Assembly: GCA_963795555.1 (NCBI GenBank)
Contig: CAWCHZ010000002.1
Coordinates: forward strand, 186,001-250,000
Length of the DNA stretch: 64,000 bases
Origin: CAWCHZ01 sp963795555
Lineage (GTDB): Bacteria > Actinomycetota > Thermoleophilia > Solirubrobacterales > Solirubrobacteraceae
Reading direction: 5' to 3'
Shown: positions 50,252 through 58,193 of the stretch, piece after piece
Position numbering within the stretch: the first letter of the stretch is position 1
How the letters are laid out: every line of letters starts with the position of its first letter
The notes under the pieces: model-generated
Databases searched by the model: none
Told to the model about the DNA's origin: nothing
Seen by the model: the letters and a program-made list of their open reading frames with translations, nothing else
Translations under genes and position numbers: made by a program

Positions 50252-51203
50252 AGCGGCTGAGCCTAGCGCCGGGACGCGGGCCGGCAGGGGGACGCGCAGG
50301 ATCGCCGACCCCCCCGGCGGCGCGTGGTCGCAGAGCCTTGCCGCGCTCGATCGCGAGCTGCGCCGCCGTGGCACGGCCGAGAAGACGCGGCGCGCCTACG
50401 GCGTCGACGCCGGCCAGTTCGCCGTCTGGTGCGGCGAACTGGGCATCGAGCCGGGGGCGATCTCCTACCGGCTGCTGCGCCGTTACGCCGCGTCGCTTTC
50501 CGAGCGCGCGTGCGCGCCGACGACGATCGCGCGCAAGATCGCGGCGGTGCGCGCGCTCTGCGCGACGCTGCGCGCGGCGGGCACGCTGGCGGAGAACCCG
50601 GCGGACCTGCTCGCGGCGCCCAAGCGCGCCTCGCGGCTGCCGCGCACGCTCAAGGCCGATGACGTCGCGCGACTGCTCGAGCGCATACCGGCGAGCAGCC
50701 CGCTGCAGCGGCGCGATCGCGCGCTGTTCGAGCTGGCCTACGGCTGCGGCCTGCGTGCCGAGGAGCTGGTGAACCTCGACGTCCAGGCGTTGGATTTCGA
50801 CGCCGAGCAGATCCGCGTCGAGGGCAAGGGCGGCAAGACGCGCGTGCTGCCGGTCGGCGAGCACGCGTTGGAAGCGCTGGCAAGCTACCTGCAGCTCGCG
50901 CGCGCGACCCTCGCCGACGAACGTGAGCCGGCGCTGTTCGTCTCGAAGTCCGGACGGCGGCTGTCGACCTCCGACGTTCGCCGGCGGCTGCGCGGCTGGA
51001 CGCGCGCGGCGGCCGTTCCCGGCGCCGTCTCGCCGCACTGGCTGCGTCACTCCTTCGCGACCCACCTGCTCGAGGGCGGCGCCGACCTGCGCGCGATCCA
51101 GGAGCTGCTCGGCCACGCGTCGCTCTCGACGACGCAGGTTTACACTCGGGTAGAGTCAGCGCGCTTGAGGTCCGCCTACGCGCACAGCCATCCCCGCGCG
51201 TGA
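50235..51203 (+). CDS. xerC: Tyrosine recombinase XerC/XerD
   Basis: Resolves chromosome dimers at dif with its partner. It has about 322 residues from ATG 50235; the exact start is uncertain because no clear signal precedes it. The SAM-like core-binding domain covers about 35-130. The catalytic set is Arg in GCGLRAEELV, Lys in GKGGKTRVLP, HWLRHSFATHLLEGG, LGHASLSTTQVYTRV with the Tyr near 302. It may be XerC or XerD; gene context does not decide. Confidence 0.88.
   Translation: MKKTATAAEPSAGTRAGRGTRRIADPPGGAWSQSLAALDRELRRRGTAEKTRRAYGVDAGQFAVWCGELGIEPGAISYRLLRRYAASLSERACAPTTIARKIAAVRALCATLRAAGTLAENPADLLAAPKRASRLPRTLKADDVARLLERIPASSPLQRRDRALFELAYGCGLRAEELVNLDVQALDFDAEQIRVEGKGGKTRVLPVGEHALEALASYLQLARATLADEREPALFVSKSGRRLSTSDVRRRLRGWTRAAAVPGAVSPHWLRHSFATHLLEGGADLRAIQELLGHASLSTTQVYTRVESARLRSAYAHSHPRA
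50260..50265 (-). promoter_or_regulatory. -10 hexamer for the 94-residue hypothetical
   Basis: TAGGCT on the minus strand ends 8 bases before GTG 50251. It lies inside the xerC coding region. Confidence 0.4.
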
Positions 51204-51216
51204 CGAAGGGTCAACG

Positions 51217-52005
51217 CTGGAGACCAACGTCAAAGCCATCGAGCTCCGAGACCTGTGGCGCCGCTACCGCGCCACCGGCGACGAGCACGCCCGCGAGCGC
51301 CTGGTGGTCGCCTACTCGCCGCTGGTCAAGTACGTCGCCGGCCGGATGTCCGCCGGCCTGCCGGCCCATGTCGAGGAGGCGGACCTGATCTCCTACGGGC
51401 TGATCGGGCTGATCTCCGCGATCAGCCGCTTCGAGCCCGACCGCGAGATCAAGTTCGAGACCTACGCGATTCCCCGCATCCGCGGCGCGATCATCGACGA
51501 GCTGCGCTCGATGGATTGGGTGCCGCGCTCGGTGCGCGCGCGGGCGCGCGAGATCGAGCGGGTCAACGTCAAGCTCGAGCACCGCCTGCAGCGCGCGCCC
51601 ACCGACGAGGAGATGGCGGGCGAGATGGGCGTCTCGCTGGCGGAGTTCCACGAATCGCTTGTGCGCATCTCCAACTCGACGATCGCGGCGCTGGACGAGC
51701 TCTGGACGGTGTCGGACTCAAGCGGCGACCAGGTCTCGCTGCTCGACACGCTGCACGATCCCGACGCTCCCGACCCCGCCAAGCTGCTCGACGCCTCCGA
51801 GCTCAAGGATCGCGTGGCGGACGCGATCGCTCGCCTGCCCGAGCGCGAGAAGCTGGTGATCGCGCTCTACTACTACGAGAGCCTGACCTTGCGGGAGATC
51901 GGCGAGGTGCTCGGGGTCACCGAGTCGCGAGTCTCGCAGCTGCACACCAAGGCGGTGCTGCGGCTGCGCTCGCGCCTGCAGGCCGACGCCTTCGACGGCG
52001 AATAG
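51217..52005 (+). CDS. FliA/WhiG-type sigma factor with apparent CTG start
   Basis: A 262-residue sigma-28 group factor: LWRRYRATGDEHARERLVVAYSPLVKYVAGRMSAGLP is region 1.2/2.1, LISYGLIGLISAISRFEPDREIKFETYA region 2, and GEVLGVTESRVSQLHTKAVLRLR region 4.2. In frame there is no ATG, GTG or TTG before GTG 51304, which would delete the conserved region 1.2. CTG 51217 with ribosome-binding site GAAGGG at 51205-51210, six bases upstream, gives the full domain. FliA serves flagella, WhiG sporulation; neither set is in the window. Confidence 0.88.
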   Translation: METNVKAIELRDLWRRYRATGDEHARERLVVAYSPLVKYVAGRMSAGLPAHVEEADLISYGLIGLISAISRFEPDREIKFETYAIPRIRGAIIDELRSMDWVPRSVRARAREIERVNVKLEHRLQRAPTDEEMAGEMGVSLAEFHESLVRISNSTIAALDELWTVSDSSGDQVSLLDTLHDPDAPDPAKLLDASELKDRVADAIARLPEREKLVIALYYYESLTLREIGEVLGVTESRVSQLHTKAVLRLRSRLQADAFDGE

Positions 52006-52048
52006 CGGTCGACGCAGCGCGTGAGGCTCGTGGACGGCTGACGCAGGA

Positions 52049-52054
52049 TAAGGT
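52049..52054 (+). promoter_or_regulatory. -10 hexamer for the EF-G paralogue
   Basis: TAAGGT gives a leader of about 22 bases that includes the strong ribosome-binding site AGGAAGGGAG at 52068-52077 before GTG 52083. Confidence 0.45.
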
Positions 52055-52082
52055 CGTCTGACCACGAGGAAGGGAGACCCAC

Positions 52083-54155
52083 GTGCACAGAGCCCCAGAG
52101 ACGATCCGCAACGTGGCCCTGGTCGGCCACCGTGGCGCCGGCAAGACCTCGCTGCACGAGGCGCTGCTGTTCACCGCCGGCGCGATCAACCGGCTCGGCT
52201 CGGTGGCCGACGGCACCACCGTCTCGGACGGCGATGCCGACGAGAAGGCCCGGCAGATGTCGATCTCGGCGAGCGTCGCCTCGTTCGATTGGAACGGCGT
52301 GGCGGTGAACCTGATCGACGCCCCCGGCGAGCCCTCGTTCGTCGCCGACGCGCTCGGTGCGCTGCGCGTCTGCGAGTCGGCCGTGTTCGTGGTCAACGCG
52401 GTCATGGGGGTCGAGGTCTCGACCGCGCGACTTTGGGAGCGTGCCGCGCAGCTCGGGCTCGCCCGCCTGCTGTACGTCAACATGCTCGACCGTGAGCGTG
52501 CCGACTTCTTTCGCGCGCTCGAGCAGCTCAAGGCGGCCTTCGGCGCGCACGTCGTCGCCACCGAGATCCCAATCGGCAGCGAGCACGAGGTCAGCGGCGT
52601 GATCGACCTCGTCGACATGAAGGCCTACCAGTACGACGGTGCCGGCCGCGACAACTGCCGCGAGGTCCCAATCCCCGCTGAGCTGGCCGAGCAGGCGCAG
52701 ACCTACCGGGAACGCCTGATGGACGAGGTCGCGGAGAACTCCGACGCGCTGATGGAGCGCTACCTGGAGGGCGAGGAGATCTCGCACGCTGAGATCGTCG
52801 AGGCGCTTAAGGAGGGAACCAACCGCGGCCACATCTTCCCGGTCACCTGCGGCGTGGCGACGCGCAACCTCGCGACGAACCGGCTGCTGGACGCGATCGT
52901 CGAGGACCTGCCGTCGCCGTCGCTGCACGGCGCGCTCGAGCTCGACGGCGTCACGCTCGAACCCAGCGCCGAGGGCGAGCTGTTCGCCTACGTCTTCAAG
53001 ACGCGCGCCGACCCCTTCGCCGGTCGCATCAACCTCTTTCGCGTCTATCAGGGCGTCATGCGCCACGACTCGCAGGTGCTCAACACGCGCGCCCACGTCA
53101 AGGAGCGCCTTGGTCAGCTGGTGCGCATCGAGGGCAAGGAGACCCAGCACGTCGACGAGGTCGGGCCCGGCGACATCGGCGCGGTCGCCAAGCTCAAGGA
53201 GACGCGCGCGGGGGATTGGCTCGCCGAGCGCGACGAGCCGATCGCGATGCCGCGGATCAAGCTGCCGGCACCGGTGATGGCGTTCGCGATCGAGCCCAAG
53301 ACAAAGGGCGACGAGGACAAGGTCTTCTCATCGCTGCGCCGCCTGCAGGAGGAGGACCCGACGATCGACCTGCACCGCGACGCGCAGACCGGTGAGCAGA
53401 TCGTCGCGGGCCTCTCCCAGGTGCACGTCGAGGTGATCGTCGATCGCCTGCGCTCGCGCTTCGGCGCGGAGGTGACGCTCAAGCCGCCACGCGTGCCCTA
53501 CATGGAGACGATCCGCCGTTCGGCCAAGGCGCATGGCCGCCACAAGAAGCAGACCGGTGGGCGGGGGCAGTTCGGCGACTGCCACATCGAGATCGAGCCG
53601 CTCGAGCCCGACGCCGGCTTCGAGTTCATCGATCACATCAAAGGTGGCGCGATCCCGGGATCGTTCATCCCGGCGGTCGAGAAGGGCGTGCGCGAGGCGA
53701 TGGAGCACGGCGTGGTCGCCGGCTGCCCGGTCAAGGATGTGCGCGTCACGCTCTATGACGGCTCGTTCCACACCGTCGACTCCTCGGAGATGGCGTTCAA
53801 GCTGGCTGGCTCGCTGGCGATGCGCCAGGCGCTCGAGCAGGCATCGCCGGTCCTGCTCGAGCCGATCATGACGGTCAGCGTGCTCGTCCCCGAGGACAGC
53901 GTCGGCGACGTGATCGGCGATCTGAACTCCCGCCGCGGGCGCCCGTTGGGAATGGAGCCGGCTGGCGGCCTGACGGAGATCAAGGCCGAGGTGCCGATGG
54001 CCGAGATGCTCTCCTATGCTCCCGACCTGCGCTCGCTGACCGCTGGGCAGGGGGAGTACACGATGGAGCTGGCGCGCTACGAAGAGGTCCCGGCGCATCT
54101 TGCGGAGAAGATCGTGGCCCAGGCGAGCGCCGAGCGCGATGTCGTGCGGACCTAG
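52083..54155 (+). CDS. Elongation factor G-like GTPase with degenerate G motifs (EF-G2 type)
   Basis: A 690-residue five-domain EF-G-like protein. Motifs differ from canonical EF-G: G1 is GHRGAGKTSL rather than GHIDHGKTT, G3 is DAPGEPSF in place of DTPGH, so the catalytic His is lost, and G4 reads VNMLDRE instead of NKMDR. Domain III-V blocks such as GLSQVHVEVIVDRLRSRFG, GRGQFGDCHIEIEP and LNSRRGRPLGME are retained. Translocation or a regulatory role cannot be told; a true EF-G should lie elsewhere. A strong SD is present. Confidence 0.9.
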   Translation: MHRAPETIRNVALVGHRGAGKTSLHEALLFTAGAINRLGSVADGTTVSDGDADEKARQMSISASVASFDWNGVAVNLIDAPGEPSFVADALGALRVCESAVFVVNAVMGVEVSTARLWERAAQLGLARLLYVNMLDRERADFFRALEQLKAAFGAHVVATEIPIGSEHEVSGVIDLVDMKAYQYDGAGRDNCREVPIPAELAEQAQTYRERLMDEVAENSDALMERYLEGEEISHAEIVEALKEGTNRGHIFPVTCGVATRNLATNRLLDAIVEDLPSPSLHGALELDGVTLEPSAEGELFAYVFKTRADPFAGRINLFRVYQGVMRHDSQVLNTRAHVKERLGQLVRIEGKETQHVDEVGPGDIGAVAKLKETRAGDWLAERDEPIAMPRIKLPAPVMAFAIEPKTKGDEDKVFSSLRRLQEEDPTIDLHRDAQTGEQIVAGLSQVHVEVIVDRLRSRFGAEVTLKPPRVPYMETIRRSAKAHGRHKKQTGGRGQFGDCHIEIEPLEPDAGFEFIDHIKGGAIPGSFIPAVEKGVREAMEHGVVAGCPVKDVRVTLYDGSFHTVDSSEMAFKLAGSLAMRQALEQASPVLLEPIMTVSVLVPEDSVGDVIGDLNSRRGRPLGMEPAGGLTEIKAEVPMAEMLSYAPDLRSLTAGQGEYTMELARYEEVPAHLAEKIVAQASAERDVVRT

Positions 54156-54165
54156 GCACGGCTGC

Positions 54166-54171
54166 TAACCT
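54166..54171 (+). promoter_or_regulatory. -10 hexamer for the 280-residue hypothetical
   Basis: TAACCT lies 10 bases before ATG 54182. Confidence 0.45.
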
Positions 54172-54181
54172 GGCCGCCCCG

Positions 54182-55024
54182 ATGGCGCGCAAGGACATCC
54201 GCACCTCGCAGGAGGCCGTCACATGCGACGTCTGCGGCCGCACCCTGCTGCGTGGTGAGCGCTGCGACGTCTACCTCGCGGCCAGCGCCAGTCGGCAGGT
54301 GTGCGATCTGTGCCGCGGACGGGCGGCGCAGGTCGGCTGGATCCGCGCCGACGCCGACCACGTCAGCGCCCGTCCGCGTCAGCGCCCGCAGCGCCGCGGC
54401 GTCATCAGTCGCCTGCGACCCTGGCGCGAGCGAGCCAGCCTGCCGACGCTGGACGCTTCCGAGCACGACGCGGGCTACCTGGTCGACGGGCTGCACGTGG
54501 GCGCCGACGGGTTCGTAACCGAGCCGCCGGCACGGTTGGAAGCGCCTGACCGCGCGCCCGCGCCGGCGCGCGCCGGCCGCGGCCCACTCGCGCGCGTCGC
54601 TCGCGGTTCGCTCGCTCGCGCCACCAGCGGCGGTCCGCTCACGCGGGAGGCCGCGCAGGAGCGTGGGGAGCGCCACGTCCACGCCGTGCCCACCAACGCC
54701 GAGATGAAGATCGCGCGGGCGCTCGAGCTCTTCAACATCAGCGAGCATCCGCGCGCGGTGGCCGGGATCAGCCGCTCCTTGGGGCCGGCGCTGGTCTGCG
54801 CGCGCCCGGCCGAGGGCGAGCCGAGCGTCGTCGTGATCGTGGTCGCCTGGGAGCTGTCCTGGTACCGCTACGAGGTCGACCTGGCCGATGCCGGCAACGC
54901 GGTCAGGCTGATCGAGCAGGGCGCCGAGCTCGACGAGCTGGCAAACGACGAGCGCGAGCCAAATGCCGCCGCCGACGAGCTCGGCCGGCTCGTGCAGCTG
55001 GCCTCCGTGGTCCCCGAGGGCTGA
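54182..55024 (+). CDS. Zinc-finger hypothetical protein, 280 residues
   Basis: The N-terminus has a treble-clef-like CDVCGRTLLRGERC ... CDLCRGRA (four to five Cys near 15-45). An Arg/Ala/Pro-rich linker (60-160) follows. The C-terminal domain contains AEMKIARALELFNISEHPRAVAGISRSLGPALVC and VVVIVVAWELSWYRYEVDL. No family recognised. It stands after the EF-G paralogue with its own promoter. Confidence 0.7.
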   Translation: MARKDIRTSQEAVTCDVCGRTLLRGERCDVYLAASASRQVCDLCRGRAAQVGWIRADADHVSARPRQRPQRRGVISRLRPWRERASLPTLDASEHDAGYLVDGLHVGADGFVTEPPARLEAPDRAPAPARAGRGPLARVARGSLARATSGGPLTREAAQERGERHVHAVPTNAEMKIARALELFNISEHPRAVAGISRSLGPALVCARPAEGEPSVVVIVVAWELSWYRYEVDLADAGNAVRLIEQGAELDELANDEREPNAAADELGRLVQLASVVPEG

Positions 55025-55031
55025 TCGCCCG

Positions 55032-55049
55032 CTGACAGGCCGCTGTCAG
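55032..55049. repeat. Perfect inverted repeat downstream of the zinc-finger gene
   Basis: CTGACAG at 55032-55038 pairs with CTGTCAG at 55043-55049 around GCCG. Seven pairs; it could be a short terminator or an operator for the promoter at 55089. Confidence 0.55.
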
Positions 55050-55088
55050 ATACCAACCTCACCCTTTCCCGCAACGTGCGATCTGGTT

Positions 55089-55094
55089 TAGGAT
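55089..55094 (+). promoter_or_regulatory. -10 hexamer upstream of the 69-residue hypothetical
   Basis: TAGGAT ends 7 bases before GTG 55102 of a leader mini-ORF, and 36 bases before the main ATG at 55131. Confidence 0.5.
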
Positions 55095-55101
55095 CCGCAA
55101 C

Positions 55102-55134
55102 GTGACTGTGGACGAAAGCTGCCCGCGGCGATGA
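55102..55134 (+). other. 10-codon leader mini-ORF overlapping the next gene
   Basis: GTG 55102 reads VTVDESCPRR and stops with TGA 55132-55134, overlapping ATG 55131 (ATGA). Like the thiD leader it starts at the leaderless distance from a -10 hexamer. Confidence 0.4.
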
Positions 55135-55340
55135 TCTACTGCGTCGTACCGGTGGAGCTGGCCGACGAGCTGTACGACAAGCTGCGCGACTACTACGCCG
55201 ACGACCCGCACGTCGAGGTCATCGTCGACCGTCGCCGGCGCGGTCGCAGCGGCAGCCCGCCCGCGCGGCTGCCCGAGCCGCGCCGTCGGCGTCGTGCGCG
55301 CGCGATCGGCGACTTCCCCAAGATCGAAGTCCCCAGCTGA
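55131..55340 (+). CDS. Small hypothetical protein, 69 residues
   Basis: MIYCVVPVELADELYDKLRDYYADDPHVEVIVDRR is an alpha/beta half with an Arg-rich C-terminal tail RRRRGRSGS. Not recognised beyond a resemblance to small proteins of related actinobacteria. It lies 10 bases before the RNase HI-like gene, so they are probably cotranscribed. Confidence 0.7.
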   Translation: MIYCVVPVELADELYDKLRDYYADDPHVEVIVDRRRRGRSGSPPARLPEPRRRRRARAIGDFPKIEVPS

Positions 55341-55350
55341 CGCCCGCCAC

Positions 55351-55755
55351 GTGGAGCTGGTCGTCCACGTCGATGGGGGCGCGCGCGGCAACCCAGGCCC
55401 GGCGGCGATTGGCGTCGTCGTCAGCGCTCCGGACGGCACGCTGCTCGAGCAGCACGGCGAGCCAATCGGCGTCGCGACCAACAACGTCGCGGAGTACCGC
55501 GCGCTGCTGCTCGGCGCGGCGCGCGCCCGCGAGCACGGCGCGCGGGTCCTGCATCTGGTCAACGACTCCGAGCTGATCGCGCGCCAGCTGACCGGCGCCT
55601 ACAAGGTCAAGCATCCCGACATGCGGCGCCTGCACGCACAGGCGCTGGCGGCGCTGAGCGGCTTCGACCGCTGGACGATCCGCACGGTTCCGCGGGCTCA
55701 GAACGCCGCCGCCGACGCGCTCGTCAACGCCGCGCTCGACGCGCAGCGCGGCTGA
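55351..55755 (+). CDS. RNase HI-like protein
   Basis: A 134-residue RNase H fold with all four acidic residues of the D-E-D-D site: HVDGGARGNPGPAAIG, NNVAEYRALLLG, LVNDSELIARQL, and PRAQNAAADALVN. It matches the single-domain actinobacterial/ypdQ-type family, which cleaves RNA in RNA-DNA hybrids. GTG 55351 gives the first strand directly. The phosphatase domain fused in mycobacterial Rv2228c is absent. Confidence 0.88.
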   Translation: MELVVHVDGGARGNPGPAAIGVVVSAPDGTLLEQHGEPIGVATNNVAEYRALLLGAARAREHGARVLHLVNDSELIARQLTGAYKVKHPDMRRLHAQALAALSGFDRWTIRTVPRAQNAAADALVNAALDAQRG

Positions 55756-55798
55756 GCGTTCGGGGCCACGCGCGGGCTCGAGCCCACGGGCCACCGAG

Positions 55799-55804
55799 TA
55801 GGAT
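55799..55804 (+). promoter_or_regulatory. -10 hexamer for the surface/copper cluster
   Basis: TAGGAT ends exactly 7 bases before GTG 55812, favouring that codon over ATG 55803, which overlaps the hexamer. It may drive the following genes. Confidence 0.5.
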
Positions 55805-55811
55805 GCGAGCG

Positions 55812-56447
55812 GTGCGACTGCGCGCGATCGACGTGCGCCTGCGTGCCGCGGCGCTGCTGCCGGCCGGGATGCTGGCGGTGCACCAGCTGCGCTATCAGCT
55901 GGCCTACAGCGGTGGCGCCGCCCATGCGCTCGCGCGCCAGGGGCACGCCTACCTGGCCGGGGCACTGCCGTTCGCGCTGGCGCCCGCGGCGCTGGGGCTG
56001 AGCCTGCTGCTCGCCCGCCTGACGCGTGCCTGGCAGGGCCGCGTCGACGAGCCGCGGCCGGCTGCGGGGCTGCTGCGCACCACGCTCTTCGCCGCCACGG
56101 CGCTGCTGGCCCTCTACGTCGTCCAGGAGTCGCTCGAGGGCTTGCTCGCCGCCGGTCACCCAGCGGGCCTGGCCGGGGTCTTCGGCGCCGGGGGCTGGAT
56201 CGCCGTGCCGCTGGCAGTGTCGATCGCGGGCGCGATCGCGCTGGCCCTGCGCTGCGCCGACGCCATCGTCGCCCGGCTTGCGGCGCAGCGGCCCGCACCT
56301 GGGCGAGCGGACCGCGCGCACCGGCCGGCCTCGCCGCCGCGGCCGTCGGCCGGCGCCCGCCGCTGGCGGCTCGATCCGGCCTGCGGGCCGATCGGGGACC
56401 GCCCGCCGCCGGCGCGCGCAGCGTCGCGCCACGCCGTCCTCGCATAG
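55812..56447 (+). CDS. Membrane hypothetical protein with about four helices
   Basis: A 211-residue protein. Hydrophobic segments lie near AAALLPAGMLAVHQLRY, FALAPAALGLSLLLARL, TTLFAATALLALYVVQESL and VFGAGGWIAVPLAVSIAGAIALAL, followed by a Pro/Arg-rich tail of about 60 residues. Not recognised. It begins the membrane cluster and lies 46 bases before the large membrane protein. Confidence 0.7.
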   Translation: MRLRAIDVRLRAAALLPAGMLAVHQLRYQLAYSGGAAHALARQGHAYLAGALPFALAPAALGLSLLLARLTRAWQGRVDEPRPAAGLLRTTLFAATALLALYVVQESLEGLLAAGHPAGLAGVFGAGGWIAVPLAVSIAGAIALALRCADAIVARLAAQRPAPGRADRAHRPASPPRPSAGARRWRLDPACGPIGDRPPPARAASRHAVLA

Positions 56448-56493
56448 CGCCGCGCGCGCTGGGGACGGCGCCTGCCCAAGCCATGCAAGGAGC

Positions 56494-57954
56494 ATGTCCC
56501 TGCCATTCGCCAGTCGCGCCGGCGTCCGTGCCGCGTGCAACATCCCGATCCGCCTGGCCGGCGCGCTCGTCGCGCTGACGCTGCTGGGCGCGCTGATCCC
56601 CGCCGCAGCTCAGGCGCACGGGCTGATCGGACGTGTGTACCTGCCGATCCCCGCCTACCTGTTCGGCTGGGCGGCGGCCGCGGTGCTGGTCTGCTCGTTC
56701 GTGGCGCTGGCGCTGCTGTGGCCGCGACCGTGGCTCGAGCGTCGCCCGGCGCGCCGGCTGTGTCGCATCCCGCGCTGGCTCGAGGGGCTCTGCGGTGTGG
56801 CCGGGGTGGTGGCCTTCGCGACGGTCATCTACAGCGGCCTTGCGGGCAGCCAATCGGCCACCACGAACCTCGCCCCAACGGCTGTGTTCGTGCTGTTCTG
56901 GGTTGGTGTTCCGCTGGTCAGCGCGCTGTTCGGTGACGTCTTCCGGCTCGTCAGCCCGTGGCTGGCGCTGGCACGAGCCGCACGCTGGCTTCAGCGACGG
57001 CTCGGCGCCCCGGGGGTCGGCGGGGCGTTGCCCTATCCAGCGGGGCTGGGTCGCTGGCCGGCGGTCGTCGGCGTGCTCGCCTTCGGCTGGCTCGAGCTCG
57101 TCTTCCTCGGCCGCGATCGCCCGGCGACGCTGGCGCTGCTGGCCCTCGCCTACGCGGCGATCCAGCTGGTCGGGATGGCGCTGTTCGGGATCGAGCGCTG
57201 GAGCGAGCGCGGCGACGCGTTCGCCGTGCTGTTCGGGCTGTTCGCGCGCGTCTCGCCGCTCGAATGGCGCCCAGGGTCGATCTGGCTGCGCGCGCCGCTG
57301 TCGGGTCTGACGGGCTGGTCGTCCGAGCACGGCAGCGTCGCGCTGCTGTGCGCGATGCTGGGCACGACGACGTTCGATGGCGCCTCCAACAGCGACCTCT
57401 GGCGGGGCGCCGGGCCCAAGCTGGCCCGGCTGCTGCGCGACGCCGGGCTCGGGGGCGGCGCACCGCAGGAGCTCGCGGGGACGGTGGGTCTGCTGGCGAC
57501 CGTCGGCATCGTCAGCGCGCTCTACTGGGCGGCCATCAAGGGGGTGTCGACCGTCGATGCCAACCACACGCTCGGCGAGCTGGGCCTGCGCTTCGCCCAC
57601 ACGCTCGTGCCGATCGCGTTCGGCTACCTGCTGGCGCACTACTTCTCGCTGCTGATCTTCCAGGGTCAGGCGACCGGCTATCTGATCTCGGATCCGCTCG
57701 GCGTCGGCGCCAACCTGTTCGGAACGGCCAACGCGCGGATCGACTACGAGCTGATCTCACGCGCGGGCATCTGGTACGTCGAGGTCGGCGCGCTGATCGC
57801 CGGGCACCTCGCGGGACTGACGCTGGCGCACGATCGCGCGCTCGTGATCTACCCCGACGCGACGCTGGCCGTGCGCTCGCAGCGCTGGATGCTGATCGTG
57901 ATGGTCGGCTTCACCTCGCTGGGACTCTGGCTGCTGTCGGTGGTGAGCCCGTGA
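56494..57954 (+). CDS. Large multi-pass membrane protein of unknown function, often labelled fenitrothion hydrolase-like
   Basis: A 486-residue protein with about 11-12 hydrophobic helices. An N-terminal AAQAHGLIGRVYLPIPAYLFGWAAAAVLV is followed by loops with TTNLAPTAVFVLFWVGVPL, LFARVSPLEWRP and TTFDGASNS; the C-terminal third has LAHYFSLLIFQGQATGYLISDPLGVG. No catalytic motif was found, and the hydrolase label used for such proteins is not supported by the sequence. Neighbours suggest a role in metal or redox handling. ATG 56494 has AAGGAG close upstream. Confidence 0.7.
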   Translation: MSLPFASRAGVRAACNIPIRLAGALVALTLLGALIPAAAQAHGLIGRVYLPIPAYLFGWAAAAVLVCSFVALALLWPRPWLERRPARRLCRIPRWLEGLCGVAGVVAFATVIYSGLAGSQSATTNLAPTAVFVLFWVGVPLVSALFGDVFRLVSPWLALARAARWLQRRLGAPGVGGALPYPAGLGRWPAVVGVLAFGWLELVFLGRDRPATLALLALAYAAIQLVGMALFGIERWSERGDAFAVLFGLFARVSPLEWRPGSIWLRAPLSGLTGWSSEHGSVALLCAMLGTTTFDGASNSDLWRGAGPKLARLLRDAGLGGGAPQELAGTVGLLATVGIVSALYWAAIKGVSTVDANHTLGELGLRFAHTLVPIAFGYLLAHYFSLLIFQGQATGYLISDPLGVGANLFGTANARIDYELISRAGIWYVEVGALIAGHLAGLTLAHDRALVIYPDATLAVRSQRWMLIVMVGFTSLGLWLLSVVSP

Positions 57955-58193
57955 TCGCCCCGCCCGGCCTCGCGCTGACGCTGGTGCAGCAGCTCGCCGC
58001 GCTTGCTGAGCGGGACGCGCGCGCTGGCCGCGGCGCCCATGCGGGCATCGTCGTCGTATTCGCCCACCTCGGCCACTGGTACGTGGGCCTGCCCGTCTAC
58101 TCGAGCCCCGTGGTCGCGATCTACCTGTGGATCAAGATCAGCGAGTGGCGCCGGCGCCGGCGCCAGCGGGACAAGGAGACGGGCCACCGATGA
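57951..58193 (+). CDS. Small single-pass membrane protein, 80 residues
   Basis: VIAPPGLALTLVQQLAALAERD, then a hydrophobic segment HAGIVVVFAHLGHWYVGLPVYSSPVVAIYLWIKI-type with two His and a basic tail SEWRRRRRQRDK. GTG 57951 overlaps the previous stop; its own stop overlaps the next ATG. Could be a subunit of the large membrane protein; function unknown. Confidence 0.7.
   Translation: MIAPPGLALTLVQQLAALAERDARAGRGAHAGIVVVFAHLGHWYVGLPVYSSPVVAIYLWIKISEWRRRRRQRDKETGHR

Noticed and set aside
49841..50260. Plus-strand 139-codon frame between the L,D-transpeptidase and xerC
   Set aside because: Overlaps the end of the transpeptidase out of frame and has shadow composition; the minus-strand frame has better start signals.
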